DNA from: JBFMAI01 sp040755725
GTDB taxonomy: Bacteria > Planctomycetota > Phycisphaerae > UBA1845 > Fen-1342
NCBI GenBank assembly: GCA_040755725.1
Contig: JBFMAI010000038.1
Span: forward strand, 1 to 64,000
DNA length: 64,000 nt
Direction: 5' to 3'
Every line of letters starts with the position of its first letter. The first letter of the stretch is position 1. Shown piece after piece: positions 1 to 8,583 of this stretch. The position numbers were made by a program, and so were the translations under genes. The notes beneath the pieces were generated by a model. That model saw only the letters and a list, made by a program, of their open reading frames with translations, did not search any database and had not been told where the DNA came from.

Positions 1-775
1 TCGCCCACGCCACGAGCTGGCCGACGTTGCCGCTCGTGTCGTGGAAGTACAGGTAATCGCCGGCGTCCAGCCCGCCGCCGCCCGCTCCGCCGCCGGTCTG
101 GGCCTGATGGACGGCCAGCAAGCCGCCGACGCCGGCCAGGCCGTCGAGCGTGCCGCTGAGGTCCAAGCCCCAGGTGTAGGCCCGCAGGACGGCGTTGCTG
201 TTCATCGCGTCCAGCTCCAGGATCGGCAGCCAGCCGTGATACATGAACTTCCGCCGCTCCGTCACCACGTAGTCGTCCGGCGAGCCGGCGGTCCACGTCT
301 GCACTTCCTTCTGGACGCACCGGCCCAGGTAATCGTACCAGAACTTAACCGCTTTGTCACCATAAACTTGCGTGCCGTTCGCCGGCTGGACCTGGATCAG
401 ACGGTTCTCGGCGTCCCAGAGGTACTCCGCCCGCAGCCCGACCCCGCCGGCGGTGTGGCCCAGCAAAGCAACGAAAGCGTTCACGTCGCCGTAATCGACC
501 AGCCCGTCGCCGTTGATGTCGCCGTTGAGGATGTTGCAGTTCGGATACGCCGCCGCGTAGCCGGCGGGGTTGGAGACGGCCAGGACGAAGGCGTTGACGT
601 CGCCTAAGTTGATCTGCCCGTCGCAGTTCATGTCGCCGGAGATGAAGGTCTCGGCCAGGTTCCCGTCGTCGTCATAGCGGAAGCCCTGGGCGACGAGGGG
701 CTCCTGGACGCTGACGAACCGCCGGCTGCGGTGGTACTGGTTCAGCTCGTTGAGGTAGTAGTCCGTCGTGGCGTC
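1..775 (-). CDS. RHS/YD-repeat protein fragment with embedded dockerin-like EF-hand pair (C-terminus off window, no start)
   Basis: The minus strand reads as an RHS (YD-repeat) protein entering from about 775 and leaving through the left edge. It shows YD-repeat elements such as YDDDGNL and YLWDAENRL, then YDYLGR and a late segment AGDYLYFHDTSGNVGQ resembling the RHS core approach. Between two YD repeats sits a pair of EF-hand loops (GDMNCDGQINLGD and GDINGDGLVDYGD), the type I dockerin-like arrangement that is normally C-terminal. The frame stays open upstream only to a TGA at 815-817. No ATG, GTG or TTG precedes the YD repeats, so the 5' part is missing; the first in-frame ATG lies inside the first EF-hand. 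A palindromic element begins right at the apparent break. RHS proteins are large secreted or polymorphic-toxin-like proteins. The family call is firm; whether this is a decayed remnant or an assembly junction is unknown. Confidence 0.7.
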
Positions 776-776
776 C

Positions 777-813
777 GGGGGGCACTCCCCCGCGGGGCTT
801 GCCGGGGTGCCCC
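777..813. repeat. GC-rich hairpin at the broken 5' end of the RHS fragment
   Basis: GGGGCAC at 779-785 pairs with GTGCCCC at 807-813, and a bulged inner CCC/GGG extends the stem. It lies between the truncated RHS frame and the ribosome binding site of the downstream dehydrogenase gene. It could be an extragenic palindrome or a transcription terminator; it has no T-tract. Confidence 0.4.
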
Positions 814-865
814 TTCATGGGTACAAGGGCTCCGTTTCGGACCCGGTTGGGCCTGGAGAATTGCG

Positions 866-2191
<1,326 letters not shown>

Positions 2192-2577
2192 TCGCCTACG
2201 AGCGTCCCGCGCGGCCGACCGCGCGGTCCGGATGCGCCATCGCGCACCACGGACCCTGGGGATGAACCGGAACGGCCGGCAGCGGCACCGTGTCGCCAGC
2301 ATCCACTTGTTCCCCGCGGGCAACTTCGCCCCGCTTCGAGGCGCTGCGCGCGGGCCACCGGCATCGAGCCGAACCGGAAACCGCGGCGGGCGCCGCACAG
2401 GTGCGGCGCGTCCGCATATTTCCAAGCCCCCTCCCTGGGGTTACCTGCATCCTTGTCGTCGAGGCGACCGTTGTTGACGCCTCGGCGTCGCCGGGGTATG
2501 CGTTCGGCGACGCCCGCCCGGTAGAAAGTATTCACCGCATTTGACAGGCTGTCAAATGGAATGACGGTTTTTCGCCG
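2192..2577. other. Intergenic region, 3' ends of convergent genes
   Basis: Roughly 390 bases between the convergent dehydrogenase and UvrC-like genes. The first part has short GC-rich inverted repeats (CGCGCGGCC..GGCCG type) and no convincing reading frame. The last 45 bases hold two adjacent hairpins, listed separately. No RNA gene was recognised. Confidence 0.5.
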
Positions 2578-2580
2578 TCA
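2538..2580. terminator. Paired inverted repeats, probable bidirectional terminator
   Basis: CATTTGACAG (2538-2547) and CTGTCAAATG (2549-2558) form a perfect 10-bp inverted repeat around one base. It is followed by TGACGG (2562-2567) and CCGTCA (2575-2580) around a TTTTTCG loop. The second stem includes the stop codon of the minus-strand UvrC-like gene. The position between two convergent genes supports termination. The first palindrome could also be an operator, but no promoter lies beside it. Confidence 0.5.
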
Positions 2581-3780
2581 CTTGTCGAGAGACTCGTTGC
2601 TGTCGGGAGCGTCGGGTGATCCTTCAGCCCGCGTGGTTTCAAGACGCGACCAGAATGCCCGCGCTTGCTGGGTCAGCGTGTCGTCCAGGTTCTCCGGAAC
2701 ACCCGAATCGGGCAGCGGCACGGGGAACCCCTCGCCTGGGCGGGGCTTCAGCAGCCACTGGCCGACCAGCCAGGTCTGCTCCATGCGTACGGCGTCGGAC
2801 AGGTTCGCCGCGGGCTGCTCGGGCGGCGTGGCCAGCCAGGTTCTTGCGCCGGCCACGAGGCGCCGCTCGGTGACTACCGGGCCGTCGGTGAGGTGGCCGC
2901 CGTGAAACGAGAGCAGCTTCCAGGCCCGTCGGCGGGCCACGCGCAGCACGAGCAGGCAGCGGAACTGCTCCCAGACCCGTACATGGGGGCCCCACTGTCG
3001 TTGCCAATACCGGGCGAACTCGATCTGCCGTTTCAGGAGGGCCGCCCGCTCATAACGCCGCTCTGCCGCCGCGCGCTGCATCTCCGCCGCCGCGGCCCCG
3101 ATCCATGGTTGAACACCGCCGGCCGCAAAACGCCACGCGGCGCGGCAGCGTTCCAAGTACGCGGCCAAGGGTACGCTGCCGTCGCAGGGAGCGTCACACC
3201 GCCCCATTTCGGCGTAGGCGCAGCGCGTCCCGTGCGGGGCCCGGCTCACCTGCTCGGGATAACGGCACAGGTCGAGCAAGTCCCACAGGCCGTGCAGCGC
3301 CTCCTGGGCCGCCTTGACCGACGCCCAGGGCCCGATGAACTGCCCCGGCTGACACCAGATCCGCTCGGTGACGCGCAACTCGGGCACCGCGCGGTCCCAG
3401 TCCACGTTCAGGAAGTACGCGGGACCGAACGCGATCCGACGCCGATAGTCCGCCGGGTACAACGCCCGCGCCAAGCGGTAGTACCACCACCGGGCCTCGA
3501 ACGCGGTGCCCACGGGTCGCCAACGCACCGCGCGGACAATTTCGGTCAGGTCGGTGCGTCCGGGGCGTGGGCCGGCGACTTCCGCGAACCGCGCGGTCAG
3601 CAAACGCCGTAGCGACTGCGTGGTCGCCAACTGGACGGGGGTCTCGGAGGTGTCGAGCAGAAGGTAGATGGTCGGGCCGGACGGCAAGGACCGCAGCTCC
3701 GCGGGCGTCGGGCACGCCGCCCAGGCACACGCCTCGGGCAGCGCGGCACGGATCTCGGTCGGCAACTTGGCGGCAGACAT
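2578..3780 (-). CDS. UvrC-like / Cho-like GIY-YIG protein lacking the C-terminal nuclease domain
   Basis: A 400-residue protein aligning by eye with the N-terminal half of excinuclease subunit UvrC. There is a GIY-YIG-like segment (TIYLLLD near residue 38, LRRLL near 57). A UvrC-type cysteine cluster, DLCRYPEQV then RCAYAEMGRCDAPCDG, lies around 190-220. A UVR-like helix pair, AAAERRYERAALLKRQIE, lies around 255. UvrC is about 600 residues and carries a second, RNase-H-like nuclease domain that is absent here, as in Cho. The expected YVG tyrosine is replaced (QLATTQSLRR), so the GIY-YIG active site may be damaged. The tail after residue 290 is not recognised. It is convergent with the dehydrogenase gene and upstream of nothing obviously related; the large uvrA lies 6 kb away. 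Confidence 0.7.
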   Translation of the reverse strand: MSAAKLPTEIRAALPEACAWAACPTPAELRSLPSGPTIYLLLDTSETPVQLATTQSLRRLLTARFAEVAGPRPGRTDLTEIVRAVRWRPVGTAFEARWWYYRLARALYPADYRRRIAFGPAYFLNVDWDRAVPELRVTERIWCQPGQFIGPWASVKAAQEALHGLWDLLDLCRYPEQVSRAPHGTRCAYAEMGRCDAPCDGSVPLAAYLERCRAAWRFAAGGVQPWIGAAAAEMQRAAAERRYERAALLKRQIEFARYWQRQWGPHVRVWEQFRCLLVLRVARRRAWKLLSFHGGHLTDGPVVTERRLVAGARTWLATPPEQPAANLSDAVRMEQTWLVGQWLLKPRPGEGFPVPLPDSGVPENLDDTLTQQARAFWSRLETTRAEGSPDAPDSNESLDK

Positions 3781-3825
3781 CCGAATCCGGGGACGGCTTT
3801 TCCCGACGCGGGGCCGCGCGGCGGC

Positions 3826-4299
3826 TTACACCGGCATGCCGGTGATCTCCCCCTCGAAGACCATTGTGGAGCCGACGAAGCCCTGGGAGGCGCAGATCAT
3901 CCGGCGGGGCTTCATTTGAATGGCCTGTCCGATCACGACAAAGCGACACGGAGGCTGCACGGTGCCGCGGAACTTCACCTTGTCGACGCCGGTGAAGCCC
4001 AGGAACCCGGCGCCCGGGAACAGGTGGTGGTAGAGGTAACTGGCGAGCTGGGCGGCGGTTTCGATCATGAGGACGCCCGGGAACAGCGGCCGCCCGGGGA
4101 TGTGCCCGCGCACCCAGAACTCGTCCGGCCGAACGTCGTGGAAGCCGGCATACTGCCCCCGCTCGACGTCGATGTGGGCCACGCCATCGAGCAAGGCAAA
4201 CTCGAAACGATGGGGGTTGACGCGCTCGATCGCGGCGCGGTCGGCGACCAACCGGGAGAAATCAAGCTGCGCCGGGTCGAGAAATGGCAGGGGAGGCAT
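3826..4299 (-). CDS. 3-hydroxyacyl-ACP dehydratase (FabA/FabZ hotdog family)
   Basis: A 157-residue single hotdog-fold protein predicted to dehydrate 3-hydroxyacyl-ACP in fatty-acid elongation. The active-site block HIPGRPLFPGVLMIETAAQ (about residues 60-78) contains the family's catalytic His and Glu in the order seen in FabZ. The following GFTGVDKVKFRGTVQPP matches the FabZ strand carrying the conserved K.kFR. The N-terminal 50 residues differ from classical FabZ, so a specialised paralogue is possible. The length fits the family. It lies just upstream, on the same strand, of the UvrC-like gene with 45 bases between them, so co-transcription is possible. Confidence 0.8.
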   Translation of the reverse strand: MPPLPFLDPAQLDFSRLVADRAAIERVNPHRFEFALLDGVAHIDVERGQYAGFHDVRPDEFWVRGHIPGRPLFPGVLMIETAAQLASYLYHHLFPGAGFLGFTGVDKVKFRGTVQPPCRFVVIGQAIQMKPRRMICASQGFVGSTMVFEGEITGMPV

Positions 4300-4345
4300 T
4301 GGCCCTCACTGATAGAGGCAAGCTGGACGGACCCGCGACGGCGGC

Positions 4346-4534
4346 TCAGGCGGGCGGCGGCGTCTCATCGGTGCGCAGGTCCAGCACCTTCTTGCGGACC
4401 GCCTGGGCGGTGTTCTTGATGTCCTGCATCGCCTTGCGGACCCGCGTCCCGGCCGCCTTGTTGCCGCCGACCGCCTTGTAAACGTCGTCGGCGACCTCTT
4501 CGACGAGCTGCTTGAGCTTGAGGTACTCCTCCAT
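4346..4534 (-). CDS. Histone H1-like (Hc1-type) small DNA-binding protein
   Basis: A 62-residue highly charged protein that starts at an ATG with AGGGAG ten bases upstream. The centre, GGNKAAGTRVRKAMQDIK, matches the GNKAA.tRvRk core of chlamydial/planctomycete Hc1 histone-like proteins. These bind DNA and condense the nucleoid or tune transcription. The whole chain is predicted helical, starting MEEYLKLKQLVEEV and ending in a short proline tail. A longer in-frame reading upstream is rejected because it lacks a ribosome binding site and family similarity. It lies 46 bases before the dehydratase gene on the same strand. Confidence 0.72.
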   Translation of the reverse strand: MEEYLKLKQLVEEVADDVYKAVGGNKAAGTRVRKAMQDIKNTAQAVRKKVLDLRTDETPPPA

Positions 4535-4943
4535 GATTGCTAAGTCTCCCTGTTGCGGCCCGTTTGCCCGCGGCGACCGCGCCCGGGCATCCCAGCCGGC
4601 ACCTGTCGCCCGAATTATCGGCACGGCGACCCGCGAACCCTTCGTCGCCGCCCGTCGGAGCGACCGGAATGGCATTTTCTAGCACTGCGGGGAGGCGTTG
4701 GCAAGGGTTCGGCCCCGGCAAACAGCGGGGAAATGCTGGGTGTAAGCAATCGGCCTCTGCTGGTTCTGCCCCGGGATTCCCTGGCCCCAGACGCCCGGAG
4801 CGCTCCCGCGCAATGGCTGCGGCATCCCCCTTGGGACCGGCGATGGAACCCACCCGCGCCCGTCAGGAAGTGATCTCCTGGTCGGCGGATACCGCTTCCT
4901 CACGGTCGCGGCTTGGATCAATAGGCAGTACTGCCCGGCGCTC
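4535..4943. other. Intergenic region upstream of the Hc1-like gene
   Basis: About 410 bases with no credible gene. It should contain the promoter of the Hc1-like gene, but no clear -35/-10 pair was seen. A perfect 12-base palindrome GGCAGTACTGCC lies at 4924-4935, just past the stop of the upstream APS kinase gene. Confidence 0.4.
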
Positions 4944-5561
4944 TCAGCCCTCGATCAGCCCCTTCGCCCCCAGGTACAGCAGTACGATTTGGACGGCCTG
5001 GTCCGGGGTGAGTTCGGCCGTGTCCAGAACCAGCTCGGGGTTCAGCGGTTCTTCGTACGGCGCCGAGACGCCAGTGAACTCCTTCAGCTCGCCCGCCTTG
5101 GCCTTCTTGTACAGGCCCTTGGGATCGCGCTGCTCGCAGAGCTCGACCGGGGTGCGCACGTAGACCTCGATGAACGGCAACCCGGCCTCCTGGTGAAGCT
5201 TGCGGGCCTGGTCCCGGTCGGCGCGATAGGGGCTGATGAAGCTCGTGCAGGTCAGCAGGCCGGCGTCCGCGAACAGCTTGGCCACCTCCCCGATCCGCCG
5301 GATGTTCTCCACCCGGTCGTCGGGCGAGAAGCCGAGGTTCTTGTTGAGCCCGTGGCGGATGTTGTCGCCGTCCAGCACGTAGGCCACGTGCCCGCGTTCG
5401 ACGAGCGCATGTTCCAGCGTGAAGGCGATGGTGCTCTTGCCGGACGAAGGCAGGCCGGTGAACCAGATCGTCGCCCCCCGCTGTTTGAGTAGCCGATGGC
5501 GGTCGTCCCGCTCCACATGCCCGTGGTGCCACGTGATGTTCGTCGCTTTTTGCTGCGCCAT
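4944..5561 (-). CDS. cysC: Adenylylsulfate (APS) kinase
   Basis: A 205-residue kinase that phosphorylates adenosine 5'-phosphosulfate to PAPS, the sulfate donor for sulfotransferases and for reductive assimilation. The Walker A is GLPSSGKST, followed by DGDNIRHGLNKNLGFS (APS/nucleotide loop), FISPYRADR and the lid/C-terminal segment PKGLYKKAKAGELKEFTG. All are diagnostic of CysC. The ATG at 5561 is preferred because GGAAG lies eight bases upstream; two further in-frame ATGs lie up to 15 bases farther. No cysD/cysN sulfate adenylyltransferase genes are nearby. PAPS for sulfated polysaccharide is therefore as plausible as assimilation. Confidence 0.92.
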   Translation of the reverse strand: MAQQKATNITWHHGHVERDDRHRLLKQRGATIWFTGLPSSGKSTIAFTLEHALVERGHVAYVLDGDNIRHGLNKNLGFSPDDRVENIRRIGEVAKLFADAGLLTCTSFISPYRADRDQARKLHQEAGLPFIEVYVRTPVELCEQRDPKGLYKKAKAGELKEFTGVSAPYEEPLNPELVLDTAELTPDQAVQIVLLYLGAKGLIEG

Positions 5562-5801
5562 GACCATCTTCCACACTGAAGGTCGGGGCCGCCCGCGCGG
5601 CCGGAAGCGGGAGAATAGCGGCGAACACCCCGCGCGAATAGACCCCGCGGCGACGCCGACCGAGAATGCCGCCGCTGGAAACGCGGCCTGCGTGGAACGC
5701 CCTACCGTGTGCCGGCGCCACGCGATACCTCGCCCCGGTGGTTCCCGCTTATTCGGACGTGCGCGACCGACGGGTCAAGTTACCCAAACTGCACTTTCGC
5801 C

Positions 5802-5830
5802 TTGACTGCGTCCGTGGGGCGGGATAGCGT
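5802..5830 (+). promoter_or_regulatory. Possible sigma70-like promoter
   Basis: TTGACT at 5802-5807 and TAGCGT at 5825-5830 are separated by 17 bases. The nearest downstream structure is the palindrome at 5880-5899; the sensor kinase gene begins 530 bases later. Chance occurrence is quite possible in a region this long. Confidence 0.3.
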
Positions 5831-6161
5831 AAAGATGAAGGAGAAAGAGGTTCACGACTCGAGCACGCGCTTCCTTCCCCACGGCCCGCGCGGGCCGTGA
5901 CGGTGCCTGCACGGGCGATGGGAAGTAGCGGACCAGTCGGAACTTTGACTTGAGCAGGGCTGCTCGCGGCTGGGATGCAGTTCTGTCAACCGTTGATGTG
6001 CGGCCGTGCGTCCAGTTCCAAGGGCCGTGTGTGCCCGAGCCAACCAGCCTGTTGCCGCGGGGCCGGACGCAATTGGCCACGTATCAACGTTGAACCATAA
6101 GCGGAGCGCCGGCAAAGGTTGACGCTCACTCAGCCGGCCTACCCCCACATTCGTGGCACCT

Positions 6162-6196
6162 CTGTCGGCCTCTCACCCGACAGGGGTGTTCTTTTT
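6162..6196 (+). terminator. Weak stem plus T-run
   Basis: CTGTCGG (6162-6168) pairs with CCGACAG (6177-6183); five T residues follow after eight bases. The spacing is longer than in a standard intrinsic terminator. Confidence 0.25.
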
Positions 6197-6362
6197 AGCT
6201 CATCGCGCGGGCGTGCGACCGCGCCGCCGCCTGCCGCGTTTGCCCCACCGCCCCGTTTGTCGCGCCGGCCGCAGCGCGGTACGCTAGAAGGCAGCACGGC
6301 GTGCCGCTCGGACCACACCAACGCGCGTCACGCCGTCCATCTTCACTTACCGCCGGGAGTAA

Positions 6363-7919
6363 ATGATGGCCGGGACGGTCTCTTCCACCGACCGACTTGG
6401 ACCACTGGGGACAGAGGGCCCCGACACCTCCCGCGCCGGCGTGCTGGTCAATCTGCTGCGCTTGCGCTGGTTCATCCGGCTGCGATGGCTGTTCGTCGGG
6501 GCCGCGTTGGCGGTACTGGCCCTCGAGCATCTCGTCTTCCCGGCCACCCGCCGGCCCGCCGCACTGCCGAACGTCGTGTTCGCGGTGGCCGCGATCAACG
6601 TGGTGTGGCTGGCGGTCTCGCGCCTGCTACGCCGTCGGCTGGATGATCCGGCGGCGTTCGATGCGAGCACGATCCGCCGGGCCCAGCTCTTCGCCCACGG
6701 GCAGATCGCCATCGACCTGCTGCTGCTCACGGCGCTGCTGCACTTCAGCGGGGGCGTCGAGAGCCCGATGGCGGTGTTCTACATCTTCCACGTGGCCATT
6801 GGGGCCCTCTTGTTGCCGGCGTGGCAGGCCGCCCTCGAGTGCGCCTGGGCCGTGCTGCTGTATGCCGCGCTGGCGGCGGGCGAGTGGAGCGGCGTGCTGG
6901 CCCACCACTCCTTCCTGCCGCAGCTCGCCCCGACGCGGCTCTACAACGAACCGGTGTACGTGGTGCCGGTGGTCTTGATCGAGCTGCTCGCGGTTTTCGC
7001 CACGCTGTACTTTACCCTGCGCATCGCACGCTTGCTGGACGACCGCCGCGAGGAACTTCTGCGCGCCAACGCGGCCTTGGAGCGTTCGCGGCGGTCGATC
7101 GAGGACCTCCAGCATCGCCGGGCCCGCTTCATGCAGACCGCGGCCCACCAGCTCAAGAGCCCGCTGGCGATGGGGCAGACGCTGGCCAATCTGATCCGTG
7201 AGGGGCTGGTGACCGAACGCCCCGACGTGCTGGCCACCTGCGAGAAGATCATCCGCCGCTGTCACGAAGGGATCACGCAGCTCAGCGAACTGCTGACCCT
7301 GGCCCGGGTGCAGGAAGCCGACCCCGCGCGGCAACGCGAGGCCCAAGCCGACGTGGTGCAGATCGTCACGCAGTTGTGCGCCCGCTTCCGGCCGCTGGCC
7401 GAGCGCAAGCAGGTGCAGTTGACCTGCTGGACGCCGCCGCGCGACGACCTCTATGTCCGCGTCGGTCCGGATGACCTGAGCGACTGCATCGGCAACCTCA
7501 TCGACAACGCTATCAAGTACACGCCCGGTCCCGGGCGCGTCCGCGTCGCGGTCACGGTGAAACTCGCCGCCGACGTGCCCGTGTCCGTCGGTGTTCACGT
7601 CAGCGATTCCGGAATGGGCTTTGACCCCGCGCTCCTGCACGCCGAGGACCGCCGTCTCGGCGAGCAGCCCGTCTTCGAGGCTTTCCGCCGCGGCCCCAAC
7701 GTGATGGCGGCGGGCATACCCGGCTCCGGGTTGGGGTTGTCGATCGTGCGGGAAGTCGTCGAGCAGGCCGGCGGACGCATCTGGGTTGTATCCCGGCCCG
7801 GGGCGGGTACGAGCTTTACCCTGACGTTCCCGATCGGCGGCGAGCCCGGGCGGCCACCCATCCGCGACACCCGCGCCACCGAAGTGGTCTTGGAAGGCGT
7901 TTCCCCCACCAAGTCCTGA
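6363..7919 (+). CDS. Membrane sensor histidine kinase
   Basis: A 518-residue two-component sensor. The N-terminal ~220 residues contain about six hydrophobic segments (roughly 42-60, 68-88, 112-130, 138-155, 158-172 and 196-218) with little periplasmic material, so sensing is probably within the membrane. A short coiled linker (about 222-252) leads to the dimerisation/phosphoacceptor helix AAHQLKSPLAMGQTL, His near 262. The HATPase domain has N-box NLIDNAIKYTPG, G1 DSGMGFDP and G2 GSGLGLSIVREVVEQAGGRI. GGGAG precedes the start, where two ATGs are tandem at 6363 and 6366. No response regulator follows in the same operon; a receiver-only protein is encoded convergently 14 bases downstream and is a candidate partner. 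Confidence 0.88.
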   Translation: MMAGTVSSTDRLGPLGTEGPDTSRAGVLVNLLRLRWFIRLRWLFVGAALAVLALEHLVFPATRRPAALPNVVFAVAAINVVWLAVSRLLRRRLDDPAAFDASTIRRAQLFAHGQIAIDLLLLTALLHFSGGVESPMAVFYIFHVAIGALLLPAWQAALECAWAVLLYAALAAGEWSGVLAHHSFLPQLAPTRLYNEPVYVVPVVLIELLAVFATLYFTLRIARLLDDRREELLRANAALERSRRSIEDLQHRRARFMQTAAHQLKSPLAMGQTLANLIREGLVTERPDVLATCEKIIRRCHEGITQLSELLTLARVQEADPARQREAQADVVQIVTQLCARFRPLAERKQVQLTCWTPPRDDLYVRVGPDDLSDCIGNLIDNAIKYTPGPGRVRVAVTVKLAADVPVSVGVHVSDSGMGFDPALLHAEDRRLGEQPVFEAFRRGPNVMAAGIPGSGLGLSIVREVVEQAGGRIWVVSRPGAGTSFTLTFPIGGEPGRPPIRDTRATEVVLEGVSPTKS

Positions 7920-7933
7920 CTGATGGCGGCGCT

Positions 7934-8347
7934 TCAGCGGGCCGCTCCGTAGCGTTTGGTGAGGACCGAGTGAACGGCCTGACGGACGACGCCGGCCTCG
8001 AGCGGCTTTTCCAGAAAGAGGTCGGCGTTCAGCGGGACCGGGCACACTTCCTTGGCGTAGTCGGCGCCCATGCGTTCGCCGATCGCCGACATGATGATGA
8101 TAGGAATGTCTTTCAGGGCCCCGTCCTGCCGCATCTTGCCGGCCACCTGCAATCCCTCCGACGGGTGCGTGAGCATGATGTCCAGCAGCACGAGGTCCGG
8201 CCGTTGCTGACGCATGGCCTCCAGACCCTCCGCCCCAGTCCGGCAGCACGTCAGTTCGTATTTGTCCGACCCGAGCAGAAGCTCTACCACCTGGTGAAAG
8301 TCTGGGTCGTCGTCGATCAGCAGGATCTTGAACCGCCGGTCGTTCAC
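7934..8347 (-). CDS. Single-domain response regulator (receiver only)
   Basis: A 137-residue CheY-like receiver. The acidic pair sits in KILLIDDDPDF, the phosphoacceptor Asp in DLVLLDIML, and the conserved Lys in LFLEKPLEAG near the C-terminus. The loop after the phospho-Asp is extended (THPSEGLQ). No output domain is present, so it probably relays phosphate or acts through protein contacts. The start is placed at a GTG (8347) that directly precedes the receiver fold; the open frame runs 78 codons further upstream but that part has no domain similarity. It is convergent with the sensor kinase gene; the orphan HPt gene at 19 kb could be in the same relay. Confidence 0.82.
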   Translation of the reverse strand: MNDRRFKILLIDDDPDFHQVVELLLGSDKYELTCCRTGAEGLEAMRQQRPDLVLLDIMLTHPSEGLQVAGKMRQDGALKDIPIIIMSAIGERMGADYAKEVCPVPLNADLFLEKPLEAGVVRQAVHSVLTKRYGAAR

Positions 8348-8583
8348 TGTCTCTGCCCCAGGTGAGTGAACTGGCGACGTCGTCCGGTGGCCCCATGCGC
8401 TCCGCGGGGCGCGGGCAACACTACTACCGTAGTGTAAGGCCGAATACGTCCGGAACGCAAACGTTCCGAGTCCGTGCGCACCCGATAACCGCAGCGCGGG
8501 GGCAAATCCGCCTTTTTTCGTTGATTCGCGCGCGGCGGGCGGCAACAATGGGACAGAAGACGACTGGTTGTTGGAGATCACCC

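Larger units (their letters stand above)
5562..6362. other. Long non-coding region between cysC and the sensor kinase gene
   Basis: About 800 bases between divergent genes without a convincing coding frame. It holds a possible promoter (5802-5830), a perfect 20-bp palindrome at 5880-5899 (CACGGCCCGC/GCGGGCCGTG), and a small stem followed by T residues at 6162-6196. This arrangement could mark a small RNA, but no known family was recognised. Confidence 0.4.

Noticed and set aside
41..607. A + strand open frame at the left edge
   Set aside because: The minus strand reads as an RHS/dockerin protein; the + frame lacks any domain and a ribosome binding site.
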